51,394 nucleotides of DNA from 2-01-FULL-49-17 sp964553025 (GCA_964553025.1 CAZKJF010000011.1:1-51394); one strand, 5' to 3'; positions 39,889 through 47,989 are shown, numbered from the stretch's first letter. Program-made: numbers and translations. The notes: generated from the letters alone by a model not told the origin.

Positions 39889-39959
39889 TGCGGGGTCGTC
39901 TAATGGTAGGACAGCGGCCTTTGAAGCCGTTTATGAACGTTCGAATCGTTCCCCCGCAG
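39889..39959 (+). tRNA. tRNA-Gln (anticodon TTG)
   Basis: The acceptor stem TGCGGGG pairs with CCCCGCA (39952-39958), with a U1-A72 end pair as usual for bacterial tRNA-Gln. The anticodon stem GCGGC/GCCGT encloses loop CTTTGAA with anticodon TTG at 39921-39923. The T-arm GAACG-TTCGAAT-CGTTC is perfect and the discriminator base is G. CCA is not encoded, so the 3' end must be added by CCA-adding enzyme. Confidence 0.96.
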
Positions 39960-40034
39960 CTAGGTTATGAAGAATCAAGTCCTACAACTTCTGTACCGAG
40001 CCGTATCTTAATTGCTATATCGCTTTAAATCAAG

Positions 40035-40040
40035 TATACT
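40035..40040 (+). promoter_or_regulatory. -10 element of the ABC exporter operon
   Basis: TATACT, 20 nt before ATG 40061. Confidence 0.5.
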
Positions 40041-40060
40041 AGACTCCTTGCGTCAAATAT

Positions 40061-41839
40061 ATGGCGAATAAGGGGGCTGGAACTCGGGAAAATCAGGGCC
40101 AGGGAGTATCCCATACAAGCCCGGCTATGCCGGGCTTGTATGGGATACTGAAGCCCTATCGCGGGATGCTGGTCCTGCTCATTCTGATCGTGCTTGCGGC
40201 CAATAGCTTGAACCTCTGGCTGCCGAAGATCATCTCCCGCGCGATCGACATGTACATTCGCCAGAGCGGCTCGTTCCAGACCATTCTGCTTGAATTCGGC
40301 CTGGCGACGCTGGCTATTTTTGTTTTCACGTATCTCCAAAGCATTATTCAGACGTTTATTTCTGAGCGCGTGGCCCGCGATGTGCGCCACGACTTGTCGG
40401 GAACCATCGCCAGCCACAGCTACCTGTTTATCCAAAAGATCACGCCGGCTAAACTGCTGACGAACCTTACTTCAGATGTGGATTCGATCAAGATGTTCGT
40501 GGCTCAAGCCATCGCCAACATCGTTTCCTCGGCGTTTATCATCATCGGCGCCAGCGTCCTGCTGCTCTCGATCAACTGGCGGCTGGGCCTGGGAGTGCTG
40601 GCCATTGTGCCGATCATCGGCGGGACGTTTTTCCTGGTCTTGTCCAAAGTCCGGGCCTTGTTTTTGAAAACGCGCGAGATTATCGACTGGCTCAACAAAG
40701 TAATCAATGAAAGCATCATCGGCGCGCTCCTAATTCGGGTGCTGAACTCGCAGCGCGTCGAAGAACAGAAATTCCTGGCCGCCAACGCCCGGGCGCGGGA
40801 TATCGGCCTTCAGATTCTCGGGTTGTTCTCGGCGATGATTCCTATTATCACCTTCACCGCCAACCTCGCGATTCTCGTCATTCTTGTTCTCGGCGGCCAC
40901 TTCGTAATAGGCGGCGTGATGACGCTGGGCGACTTTGCGGCGTTCAACAGCTACGTCGCCATCCTGATATTCCCGATCCTTGTCCTGGGCTTTATGAGCA
41001 ATGTCATCGCCCAAGCTCAGGCGTCCTACGGGCGAGTGGCTCAAGTGTTCTATGCGCCGGTGGCGGCCAAAACGGGTACCCGCACCGATGCTTTGACCGG
41101 CGAGGTCGCGGTCAAAGACATAACCTTAATTCACGGCGACAAGACGGCGCTCAAGAACGTATCGCTGGATATCCGAGCGGGCACGAAAACTGCCATCATC
41201 GGTCCTACCGCGGCGGGCAAGACCCAGCTGCTGTATCTGCTGATCGGCCTTATCGAGCCGGCATCGGGAACCATCGAATACGACGGGCGGAATATCCATG
41301 AGTACGACGAAGAAGCTCTGCATCGCCAGATCGGCTTTGTCTTCCAGGACAGCATTATTTTCAACATGACGCTGCGGGAAAACATCGCATTTAACGGCGC
41401 GGTCTCCGATGAAGATTTGGAAAAAGCGATCAAGACCGCCGAACTCTGGGACTTCGTCCACACGCTGCCTGAAAAATTGGAAAGCGTGGTTTCCGAGCGC
41501 GGCGCCAGCCTGTCGGGCGGCCAGAAGCAGCGGGTGATGCTCGCGCGGGCCTTGGCTTTGAATCCGAAGATATTGCTTCTGGACGATTTCACAGCTCGGG
41601 TGGACACGACGACGGAGCGGAAAATTTTGGATAATATCGCGCGAAATTACCCCGGCATCACGCTGGTTTCGATCACCCAAAAAATCGCATCGGTTGAGCA
41701 GTACGATCAGATCGCTCTTCTCATGGAAGGGGAATTGATCGCGGTCGGCACGCATGCCCAGCTTCTGGAAACGTCGCCGGAGTATGCCCAAATCCATGCG
41801 TCCCAGCAAAGCACCCATCACTATGAATTACACGCTTAA
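40061..41839 (+). CDS. ABC exporter half-transporter with degenerate ATPase site
   Basis: A 592-residue type IV ABC half-transporter (former type I exporter fold): six helices (residues 30-330), then the nucleotide-binding domain with Walker A GPTAAGKTQ near residue 383, intact signature LSGGQ near 485, and Walker B ILLLDDFTARVD. The catalytic Glu after Walker B is Asp and the switch His is Gln (SITQKIAS). This is the degenerate-site pattern of heterodimeric exporters such as TM287/288. The start codon of its partner overlaps its last 17 nt. The substrate is unknown. A 45-bp palindrome lies in the N-terminal coding region. Confidence 0.93.
   Translation: MANKGAGTRENQGQGVSHTSPAMPGLYGILKPYRGMLVLLILIVLAANSLNLWLPKIISRAIDMYIRQSGSFQTILLEFGLATLAIFVFTYLQSIIQTFISERVARDVRHDLSGTIASHSYLFIQKITPAKLLTNLTSDVDSIKMFVAQAIANIVSSAFIIIGASVLLLSINWRLGLGVLAIVPIIGGTFFLVLSKVRALFLKTREIIDWLNKVINESIIGALLIRVLNSQRVEEQKFLAANARARDIGLQILGLFSAMIPIITFTANLAILVILVLGGHFVIGGVMTLGDFAAFNSYVAILIFPILVLGFMSNVIAQAQASYGRVAQVFYAPVAAKTGTRTDALTGEVAVKDITLIHGDKTALKNVSLDIRAGTKTAIIGPTAAGKTQLLYLLIGLIEPASGTIEYDGRNIHEYDEEALHRQIGFVFQDSIIFNMTLRENIAFNGAVSDEDLEKAIKTAELWDFVHTLPEKLESVVSERGASLSGGQKQRVMLARALALNPKILLLDDFTARVDTTTERKILDNIARNYPGITLVSITQKIASVEQYDQIALLMEGELIAVGTHAQLLETSPEYAQIHASQQSTHHYELHA
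40105..40149. repeat. 45-bp palindrome, 21-bp arms, in an ABC exporter N-terminus
   Basis: Arms 40105-40125 and 40129-40149 are exact reverse complements around TAT. The second in-frame ATG (40127) sits in the loop, so the hairpin could influence which start is used. Confidence 0.93.
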
Positions 41840-43580
41840 CTCTTCCCAAGACACCAGCCAGCGCGGCTCGGCCATCGATGCCGCTCGCAAATTATGGCCG
41901 CTCATTTCGAGCGAGTGGAAGATTATTATCGCCGCGCTGGCGGCGACGGTCATCAACGCCGCGCTGAACTTGTTCGCGCCGCGCCTGATCGCGCATGTCA
42001 TCGACACATTCATCCCGACCCGCGACTACCATGGCATTCTCGTGTATGCGGGATACATTTTGGCGATGTACGTGTGCGGTCTGGTGACGAGCTATGCCCA
42101 GACGCGGCTGATGGGCGGCGTCGGTCAGCGCGTACTCTACCGCCTCCGCAACGCGGTCTTCGCTAAACTCCAGGAGCTGCCGGCCGCGTTCTTCAATCAA
42201 AACAAGGCCGGCGATCTGATCTCGCGCATCAACAACGATACCGACAAGATCAACCAGTTCTTCTCCCAGTCCCTGGTCCAATTTATGGGCAATATTTTCC
42301 TGATGGCCGGCTCGGCGATATTCCTTCTGGCGCTGAACATCCGTTTGGGCGCGGCCGCGCTGGCGCCGGCCGCGCTGCTTCTGTTGGTAACCCAGATTCT
42401 CTCGGCATGGGTCAAGCGCCGGAACTTGGCGAGCATGCAGTCCTTGGGCGGGATGAGCGCGGAAATTCAGGAAAGTTTGAATAATTTCAAAGTGATCGTC
42501 GCATTCAACCGCCGCGATTATTTCCGCACCCGATTCCAGGAAGTGAACGAGCGCAACTACCTCGCGTCGATCAGTTCCGGCATCGCCAACAACACTTTCA
42601 CCCCGATCTACGGCCTGGCTTCGAACCTCGGCCAGCTGATCGTAATGGCCTACGGCATCTATCTCATCTCGGCCGGCAGTTTCACCATCGGTTTGCTTAT
42701 CAGCTTTCTGGCGTATGTGAATAATTTCTACAGCCCGCTCCGCCAGTTGGCTGCGCTGTGGGCGAACTTCCAGACGGCGATGGCCAGTTGGGATCGCGTT
42801 CATGAAATTCTCTCTTTGGAATCGAATCTGCAGCTCATGCCGAGCGCCGAATCGGGTCCGGATTCATTGCTAGCGTTCATAGACGTTCATTTCCAGTATC
42901 CCGATGGCAAAGAAGTCTTGCATGGCATTCATTTGAACTTGGAGCGGGGTAAAACCTATGCGCTGGTTGGTCCGACTGGCGGCGGCAAGACGACCACCGC
43001 ATCGCTCATGGCTCGTTTGTATGATCCGACCGCTGGTGCCGTATTCCTGGCCGGCCGGGATATTCGGACGTACACGCCTGAAGAGCGCAGCCGCAAGATC
43101 GGCTTCATTCTCCAGGAACCGTTCCTGTTCACGGGCACGGTGCGCGAGAATATTCTCTACGGCAACGAAAAATACGCTGATCTCTCCAACGCTGAATTGG
43201 AAAATGTCATTCACGCCGCGGGCTTGGAAACATTGCTGACTCGGTTTGACAAGGGGCTGGATACTGCCGTCGCCGCAAGCGGCGACGGCATCAGTCTCGG
43301 CCAGAAGCAGCTCATCGCCTTCATCCGGGCGGTGCTCCGCGAACCGGAGATCATCATTCTTGATGAAGCGACGGCCAATATCGACACCGTTACCGAACAG
43401 CTCTTGGACGATATTCTGAAAAAACTGCCGGCGGCTACGACGCGCGTGATCATCGCGCACCGCTTGAACACGATTGCCGCCGCCGACGAGATATTCTTCG
43501 TCAATTCCGGCGAACTCATTAAGGCCGGCTCGATGGAGGACGCGGTGAACATGCTTCTCCACGACAAGCGCCGGAGCTAA
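41823..43580 (+). CDS. ABC exporter half-transporter, catalytic partner
   Basis: A 585-residue partner of the preceding subunit. Walker A GPTGGGKTTTASLM and Walker B IIILDEATANID with the catalytic Glu, and switch His in IAHRLNT, are intact. The signature is ISLGQ instead of LSGGQ. Its altered signature would face the partner's degenerate Walker B, giving one dead and one active site, exactly the asymmetric arrangement known from heterodimeric exporters. ATG 41823 is used; the frame is open from 41754 but the earlier part overlaps the partner gene. The stop codon forms the loop of the terminator. Confidence 0.93.
   Translation: MNYTLNSSQDTSQRGSAIDAARKLWPLISSEWKIIIAALAATVINAALNLFAPRLIAHVIDTFIPTRDYHGILVYAGYILAMYVCGLVTSYAQTRLMGGVGQRVLYRLRNAVFAKLQELPAAFFNQNKAGDLISRINNDTDKINQFFSQSLVQFMGNIFLMAGSAIFLLALNIRLGAAALAPAALLLLVTQILSAWVKRRNLASMQSLGGMSAEIQESLNNFKVIVAFNRRDYFRTRFQEVNERNYLASISSGIANNTFTPIYGLASNLGQLIVMAYGIYLISAGSFTIGLLISFLAYVNNFYSPLRQLAALWANFQTAMASWDRVHEILSLESNLQLMPSAESGPDSLLAFIDVHFQYPDGKEVLHGIHLNLERGKTYALVGPTGGGKTTTASLMARLYDPTAGAVFLAGRDIRTYTPEERSRKIGFILQEPFLFTGTVRENILYGNEKYADLSNAELENVIHAAGLETLLTRFDKGLDTAVAASGDGISLGQKQLIAFIRAVLREPEIIILDEATANIDTVTEQLLDDILKKLPAATTRVIIAHRLNTIAAADEIFFVNSGELIKAGSMEDAVNMLLHDKRRS
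43265..43290. repeat. Intragenic palindrome, 12-bp arms
   Basis: TGCCGTCGCCGC and its exact reverse complement separated by AA, just before the ISLGQ signature codons. Confidence 0.85.
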
Positions 43581-43593
43581 GCTCCGGCGCTTG
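43565..43593 (+). terminator. Terminator whose loop is the stop codon
   Basis: CAAGCGCCGGAGC (43565-43577) pairs perfectly with GCTCCGGCGCTTG (43581-43593). The loop is exactly the TAA stop of the exporter gene. Confidence 0.85.
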
Positions 43594-43602
43594 GTTATCC
43601 AC

Positions 43603-43630
43603 TTGCCGTTGAATTAACTTATGCTAATAT
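43603..43630 (+). promoter_or_regulatory. Promoter of the ArsR regulator gene
   Basis: TTGCCG (43603-43608), 16-bp spacer, TGC-TAATAT (43625-43630), 6 nt to ATG 43637. Confidence 0.65.
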
Positions 43631-43636
43631 TTGAAT

Positions 43637-43930
43637 ATGACTGACCTGTGCAAAGAAATCGCCGAGATGGGAAAGGGCATCGGCAACGAGAATCGCTACA
43701 AGATTCTCGAAATTCTGATGAACGGCCCCTGCACAGTGGGCCAAGTCGCCGAAAAGGTCCGGCTCGCCCAGCCGGCCGTTTCCCAGAATCTCAAGGTGCT
43801 CAAAACCGCCAAATTGGTGACCGATAAGCGCCGCGGCCAGGAAGTCTATTATTCGGTCAACGTTGCGTATATGGCCAAGCTGCTCAAACAGCTCGCCGGC
43901 GATGTTGAAAAATGCAAAAACATTAAATAA
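43637..43930 (+). CDS. ArsR-family transcriptional regulator
   Basis: A 97-residue winged-helix protein: NENRYKILEILMNGPCTVGQVAEKV followed by the recognition helix AQPAVSQNLKVLKTAKLV and the wing DKRRGQEVYYSVN. Cysteines at positions near 6, 32 and 93 are candidates for sensing, but the classical CVC metal motif is missing. It is followed 6 nt later by a LUD-domain gene, so it probably controls that gene and itself. Confidence 0.88.
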   Translation: MTDLCKEIAEMGKGIGNENRYKILEILMNGPCTVGQVAEKVRLAQPAVSQNLKVLKTAKLVTDKRRGQEVYYSVNVAYMAKLLKQLAGDVEKCKNIK

Positions 43931-43936
43931 CCATCT

Positions 43937-44554
43937 ATGGACTACACTGCCATTCCGTCTCCGGAGGTCGTACAGAAAACGGCCCAAGCCCTGACTGCCA
44001 ATAATTTCGAGCCGATCATCGTCAGCACCAAAAAAGAAGCGCTCGCCAAGATCAAAGAATTGATTCCTGTCGGGGCGTCGGTCATGAACGGAGCGTCCAC
44101 GACGCTCGAACAAATCGGCTACATTGAATATCTGAAATCGGGCCAGCACGGCTGGGACAACCTGCATGAAAAAATCCTTGCCGAAAAAGACCCCGCCAAA
44201 CAGGGACTCCTGCGCCGCCAGTCAGTCGCCTCTGATTTCTACCTCGGCAGCGCTCATGCGCTCTCCCAGACCGGAGAATTGGTGTTCGGTTCCAATACCG
44301 GGAGCCAGTTGCCCGGCCTCGCGTTTACCGCGCCGAATCTGATTCTTGTTGTCGGCACTCACAAAATCACGCCGACCCTGCAGGACGCCCTTGCGCGCTT
44401 GAACGGTTATGTGACTGAACGGGAAGACGAGCGCCTCATGAAAGCCCACGGCGCGCATACTATTCACGCCAAGACATTGATTCTGCACAAAGAAAATCCC
44501 AATCTGGGCAGGAAAGTCCGCATTATTCTCGTCAACGAAGTTCTCGGGTTCTAA
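43937..44554 (+). CDS. LUD-domain protein (LutC/YkgG-like)
   Basis: A 205-residue protein of the LUD family, which includes LutC of lactate-utilisation complexes. Visible motifs are VMNGASTTLEQIGY near residues 54-67, SDFYLGSAHALSQTGELVFG with the conserved Ala-x-T/Q-G-E/T-L pattern, and NLILVVGTHKITPTLQDALAR. LutA and LutB partners are not present here, so lactate oxidation cannot be inferred. Stand-alone LUD proteins are common in CPR-like genomes. The gene is co-transcribed with an ArsR regulator. Confidence 0.88.
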   Translation: MDYTAIPSPEVVQKTAQALTANNFEPIIVSTKKEALAKIKELIPVGASVMNGASTTLEQIGYIEYLKSGQHGWDNLHEKILAEKDPAKQGLLRRQSVASDFYLGSAHALSQTGELVFGSNTGSQLPGLAFTAPNLILVVGTHKITPTLQDALARLNGYVTEREDERLMKAHGAHTIHAKTLILHKENPNLGRKVRIILVNEVLGF

Positions 44555-44579
44555 TCTGTAAAGAGCGGGGCGTTTGTGC

Positions 44580-44585
44580 TAGAGT
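44580..44585 (+). promoter_or_regulatory. Extended -10 promoter of the YibE/F gene
   Basis: TGC-TAGAGT, 8 nt before ATG 44594. Confidence 0.45.
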
Positions 44586-44593
44586 ATGGATCT

Positions 44594-45712
44594 ATGCGCA
44601 TGATACTCGCAGGAGCGGCGGTGCTAATGGCTGGCTTAGGGTTATGGGCGTTTCCAGTTCACGGCGCCGAAGGAGACGCTGTAGTTTACCACGGCCGGAT
44701 CATTATGATCGTCAAAGAAACCCAGGAAGATCGCACTGGGTCCGGATTCCTGCAAACCATCCAGACTTTGGAAGTTCAAATTTCCCAAGGGCCGCTCGAC
44801 GGCCAGAACGTCCAAGTCGAGAATGATGTCAGCCCGTTGAAAGCCGGCGATCAAGTTAATCTGGTTTTCAGTACTGACGAGGCCGGCCAGCCGCTTATTC
44901 ATAGCGTCGGATTTGTCGGCGTCTACCGCCTGCCGACGCTCGGCTGGCTGGCGGTTCTATTCGTGTTTCTGGTGGTTATTTTCGGCGGCTGGCAGGGCAT
45001 TCGAGGCTTGGCCAGTTTAGCCGGAAGTCTGGCGCTGATTGTTTTTGCGCTGCTGCCGGGATTGCTGCACGGGCTTTCGCCGATCGGTTTGAGCATCGGC
45101 GTCTCCGCGCTTATTATCATCCTCGGCTCGTATATTACCCATGGCTTCAACCGAACAACCACGGCTGCGGTGCTCGGCATGATTGTTACGGTTGCGCTGG
45201 TGGGCACATTCGCGCTTTATGCCGTTCACGCCGCCCGCTTGTCGGGCATGGAAAGCGAAGAAACGATCTATTTACAATTGAGTAATAATTTAAATCTGGT
45301 GGGCCTCTTGCTCGGGGGTATTCTTATCGGCCTTCTGGGAATTTTGTATGATATCGCGATCGGCCAGGCGATCGCGGTCGAGGAATTGCGCCGCGCGTCG
45401 CCGGAAATGCCGGCCGGCCAATTGTACCGCCGGGCGGCTCGCATCGGCCGGGAACATATCGGCGCGCTGGTGAACACCCTAGCCATCGCCTACGTCGGCG
45501 CGTCTTTGCCCCTATTACTGCTTTTCTATTCCGGCCAATCCACGGCAGCCCAAACACTCAACAACGAGATCTTCTCGACCGAGATTGTCCGTACGCTCGT
45601 CGGCAGCATCGGTCTCGTCATCGCCGCGCCCATCGCCACGGCCGTGGCTGTGGCGATGCTCAAGAATACTTTATTTATTACGGGTGCTGGCGCCCACGGC
45701 CACCATCATTGA
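44594..45712 (+). CDS. YibE/F-family membrane protein
   Basis: A 372-residue protein: a signal-anchor helix, an extracytoplasmic OB-like domain (about residues 25-110, with QNVQVENDVSPLKAGDQVNL), and seven or eight helices of the YibE/F domain, including LGILYDIAIGQAIAVEELRRA and EIVRTLVGSIGLVIAAPIATAVAV, both typical. It ends in HGHHH. The family is of unknown transport function. ATG 44594 is preferred over GTG 44576, which lies upstream of the -10. Confidence 0.87.
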   Translation: MRMILAGAAVLMAGLGLWAFPVHGAEGDAVVYHGRIIMIVKETQEDRTGSGFLQTIQTLEVQISQGPLDGQNVQVENDVSPLKAGDQVNLVFSTDEAGQPLIHSVGFVGVYRLPTLGWLAVLFVFLVVIFGGWQGIRGLASLAGSLALIVFALLPGLLHGLSPIGLSIGVSALIIILGSYITHGFNRTTTAAVLGMIVTVALVGTFALYAVHAARLSGMESEETIYLQLSNNLNLVGLLLGGILIGLLGILYDIAIGQAIAVEELRRASPEMPAGQLYRRAARIGREHIGALVNTLAIAYVGASLPLLLLFYSGQSTAAQTLNNEIFSTEIVRTLVGSIGLVIAAPIATAVAVAMLKNTLFITGAGAHGHHH

Positions 45713-45735
45713 TCTCCGGCAGTGCATAACTTTTG

Positions 45736-45764
45736 TTGACCCTCTCGATCGGGGATTTTATAAT
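45736..45764 (+). promoter_or_regulatory. Near-consensus sigma70 promoter of the META/MliC genes
   Basis: TTGACC (45736-45741), 17-bp spacer, TATAAT (45759-45764). The leader is about 36 nt, so this is not a leaderless promoter. Confidence 0.85.
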
Positions 45765-45806
45765 TAAGATAATCAATTAGCATTCTCATCTTAAATAACA
45801 AGTACT

Positions 45807-46235
45807 ATGGCAAAAAGTTTTGACAAGAGATTTATCGTAGGGCTGGTTGCAGCGGTTATTCTGTTAAGCGGGGCCTTGTATGCCTGGAATAAGCCGCCCA
45901 GCGGCATTGCTGATCAGCTTGAAGGCAAAACATTCCATCTCGCAATGTACAAAGGCGCTTCTGTCGCCGACGGAAGCAATTACACCCTTTCGTTTCAAGA
46001 CGGCAAATTGAGCGCCAAGTTCTGCAACAATATGTCCGGGAATTATACTTTGGCCAATAGTTCTTTGCAGGGCAAACTTGCTTCCACGTTGAAATATTGC
46101 CAGACGCCCGCCGGATTGATGGATATAGAAAATGTATTTGGCGCCGGTATCGATAAAGGATTGAACGTTTCCTATCAGGGCGATACCCTTAAATTGACGA
46201 CTGCCGAGAATGTTCAGTTTGTATTCACAAAATAA
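45807..46235 (+). CDS. META-domain (HslJ-like) membrane-anchored protein
   Basis: A 142-residue protein with an N-terminal membrane anchor (VGLVAAVILLSGALYAW) and an extracytoplasmic META domain (LEGKTFHLAMYKG, YTLSFQDGKLSAKFCNNMSG, LASTLKYC). The Cys pair at FCNN and KYC matches the conserved pair of META proteins. In E. coli HslJ contributes to novobiocin resistance and is heat-inducible. It lies 4 nt upstream of an MliC-like gene and shares its strong promoter. Confidence 0.8.
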   Translation: MAKSFDKRFIVGLVAAVILLSGALYAWNKPPSGIADQLEGKTFHLAMYKGASVADGSNYTLSFQDGKLSAKFCNNMSGNYTLANSSLQGKLASTLKYCQTPAGLMDIENVFGAGIDKGLNVSYQGDTLKLTTAENVQFVFTK

Positions 46236-46239
46236 CGGC

Positions 46240-46623
46240 ATGAAGAAATATATTTTTCTGACCATTTCAGTCATTCTGGCCGGCGCTGTCATATGGACGG
46301 TGTGGTACTGGCACGACAAGATCGAAAAATTGATTGCAACGGTTGATTACGCCTGCAGCGGCGGCAACAGCATTCACGCGTCGTTGTACGAAGGCAAAAC
46401 GATTCCCGGCAACGGCCCGGATCAGCCCCCGATACCCGGCGGTTCAGCAAAAGTTTCTCTCAGCGACGGGCGCAAGTTTGCATTGCAGCAAACAATCTCG
46501 GCCGACGGCGTTCGCTACGCGAACGCCGATGAATCGTTTGTCTTTTGGACCAAAGGCCCAAACGCGCTTGTACTCGAAAATGGCCAGCAGAAAGACTACA
46601 CCGATTGCGTTCAGACGCAATAG
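46240..46623 (+). CDS. MliC-like (C-type lysozyme inhibitor) domain protein
   Basis: A 127-residue anchored protein: membrane helix (residues 4-24), then a beta domain with YACSGGNSIHASLYEG, KVSLSDGRKFALQQTISADG, RYANADESFVFWTKGPNALV and a terminal Cys (DYTDCVQ). The two Cys residues bracketing the domain and the FWTKG motif match MliC/PliC lysozyme inhibitors. It might protect the thin cell wall from host or competitor lysozyme (inference). ATG 46240 is used because the upstream frame overlaps the META gene. Confidence 0.78.
   Translation: MKKYIFLTISVILAGAVIWTVWYWHDKIEKLIATVDYACSGGNSIHASLYEGKTIPGNGPDQPPIPGGSAKVSLSDGRKFALQQTISADGVRYANADESFVFWTKGPNALVLENGQQKDYTDCVQTQ
46506..46528. repeat. Intragenic palindrome, 10-bp arms
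   Basis: CGGCGTTCGC and its exact reverse complement around TAC, in the MliC-like gene. Confidence 0.75.
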
Positions 46624-46653
46624 TCGCGCGTAACGCAGTGGGGCGCTGGAACG

Positions 46654-46659
46654 TATACT
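46654..46659 (+). promoter_or_regulatory. -10 element of the M14 peptidase gene
   Basis: TATACT, 6 nt before ATG 46666. Confidence 0.6.
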
Positions 46660-46665
46660 GTCGTT

Positions 46666-47493
46666 ATGGGAAGGAAGAGAGCGGCCCGTTTTTCTCTTGC
46701 CGGTTCGATTGTTATTATATTGCTTCTGATCAGCGCGTACGCGCTGATTTCGCGCAAGATTATTCTTCTGCCGGGCGATGATGCGTTTTCGGAGAACGCC
46801 TTGGCTGATGAATCCGGCCCGGTGCCGATCCAGGTTAAAGTTTTCGGTACATCTTCGACTGGCAAAACAATAACCGGTTATGAGATCGGCACCGGGCCGG
46901 ATTGTTTGCTTTTGCTTGGCGCAATTCATGGCGATGAAATGGGAACGGCCGCTTTGCTTCATCAATTGATTTCCGTCATTGAACGGGATCCCGGGATTTT
47001 GCCGCCGAGTAAAAAATTAGTCATCATTCCCATTGTCAATCCGGAGGGATATTACGATCGAACTGATAAACTGAACGACGATGGCGTAAATTTAAATTTG
47101 AATTTTGACACGATGTCATGGCAGGAATACGGTCCCGAAGGCACCTATGCGGGGCCGGAGCCGTTCTCGGAACCGGAAAGCCGCCTGATCCGGCAGATTG
47201 TCGAGGAATACAATCCCTATGCGATGATCTCGTTTCATGCCCAAGGCGGTTTGGTCTCGCCCGAAGATAACGAGGTGTCTCAAGAATGGGGCCGCTGGTA
47301 CGCCGCCGAAACGGGCTATGACTATTTCGACGGTTGGGAGTATGCCGGCACCGCTACGGCTTGGTTCGTCGAACAAACCGGTCGCCCGGCGATTACCGTC
47401 GAACTGCACACAAATCTTGGCAGTGACTGGGACATCAACAAAGATGTGCTTTTGAAATTAATTGGCGCGGCAGGTACGAATTTGCCCGGCTAG
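46666..47493 (+). CDS. M14-family zinc carboxypeptidase, membrane anchored
   Basis: A 275-residue protein. An N-terminal anchor (residues 11-31) precedes a carboxypeptidase fold: HGDE in GAIHGDEMG provides the His-x-x-Glu zinc ligands, the third His lies in MISFHAQGG, and the general-base Glu in TVELHTN. The substrate-carboxylate Asn-Arg motif (usually LNRN) reads NLNLNF, so the Arg is replaced by Leu. Related bacterial enzymes trim cell-wall peptides. The Arg loss suggests altered specificity rather than inactivity, since all zinc ligands are kept. Confidence 0.88.
   Translation: MGRKRAARFSLAGSIVIILLLISAYALISRKIILLPGDDAFSENALADESGPVPIQVKVFGTSSTGKTITGYEIGTGPDCLLLLGAIHGDEMGTAALLHQLISVIERDPGILPPSKKLVIIPIVNPEGYYDRTDKLNDDGVNLNLNFDTMSWQEYGPEGTYAGPEPFSEPESRLIRQIVEEYNPYAMISFHAQGGLVSPEDNEVSQEWGRWYAAETGYDYFDGWEYAGTATAWFVEQTGRPAITVELHTNLGSDWDINKDVLLKLIGAAGTNLPG
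46729..46748. repeat. 20-bp intragenic palindrome
   Basis: ATCAGCGCGT directly followed by its reverse complement, in the anchor-coding region of the M14 gene. Confidence 0.75.
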
Positions 47494-47515
47494 TGTTTAA
47501 AAAAGATTAATCTGG

Positions 47516-47521
47516 TATGAT
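47516..47521 (+). promoter_or_regulatory. Extended -10 promoter of a small membrane protein gene
   Basis: TGG-TATGAT. An in-frame ATG at 47517 lies inside this box, so ATG 47535 (13 nt after) is the likely start. Confidence 0.5.
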
Positions 47522-47534
47522 AGGTATTATTGCA

Positions 47535-47705
47535 ATGTCGCCGCGCGCATTCATCACAATTGGGGTAATGATCGGTTCTACCGTCGGCGGATATATTCCT
47601 GTTCTGTGGGGCGATTCGGCGTTTTCGTTGGTTTCCATTTTCTTTGCATTCCTAGGCGGCTTAGTTGGCATTTATTTCGGCTGGCGCATCAGCCAGAGTA
47701 TGTAA
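47535..47705 (+). CDS. Small two-helix membrane protein
   Basis: A 56-residue protein starting MSPRAFITIG, with two glycine-rich helices (IGVMIGSTVGGYIPVLW and LVSIFFAFLGGLVGIYFG) joined by a short loop containing WGDSAF. Function unknown; it has the look of a short two-helix family I have a general impression of from other bacteria, but I cannot name one. Confidence 0.6.
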   Translation: MSPRAFITIGVMIGSTVGGYIPVLWGDSAFSLVSIFFAFLGGLVGIYFGWRISQSM

Positions 47706-47716
47706 TTTTCCGCCGT

Positions 47717-47980
47717 ATGTATTTCGTGTATCTGTTGGAATGCGGGGATCAGAGTATTTACACTGGAATTACGACTGACGTCGAGCGGAGGTTTCAGGAG
47801 CATCAGGCGGGCGTCGGCAGCGCCTATACCCGTTCGCGGAAAGCCGTGAAGATGCTGTATATTGAAAAATATCGGACGCGTAGCGCCGCAGCTCGACGCG
47901 AGACGGCCATCAAACGCCTGTCGCGGAGAGAGAAGCTGGTGCTAATTTCTTGTAACGGCGGCGATTCTGGCAGAGTATAA
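47717..47980 (+). CDS. GIY-YIG nuclease-family protein (YhbQ/UPF0213-like)
   Basis: An 87-residue single-domain nuclease fold: YVYLLECGD-type start (here YFVYLLECGDQSIYTGITTD) carrying the GIY-YIG pair as VYL/YTG, and the Arg helix VERRFQEHQAG. The family includes YhbQ, associated with DNA repair. ATG 47717 is used; the longer frame overlaps the previous gene. It starts 11 nt after that gene's stop. Confidence 0.88.
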   Translation: MYFVYLLECGDQSIYTGITTDVERRFQEHQAGVGSAYTRSRKAVKMLYIEKYRTRSAAARRETAIKRLSRREKLVLISCNGGDSGRV

Positions 47981-47981
47981 T
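47976..47981 (+). promoter_or_regulatory. Consensus -10 of the 47990 gene
   Basis: TATAAT, 8 nt before ATG 47990. It overlaps the stop codon of the GIY-YIG gene. Confidence 0.55.
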
Positions 47982-47989
47982 GAAAATAT

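Noticed and set aside
43637..44554. Lactate-utilisation (lutABC) operon
   Set aside because: Only a LutC/LUD-type protein is present; LutA and LutB are absent and an ArsR regulator is not typical.
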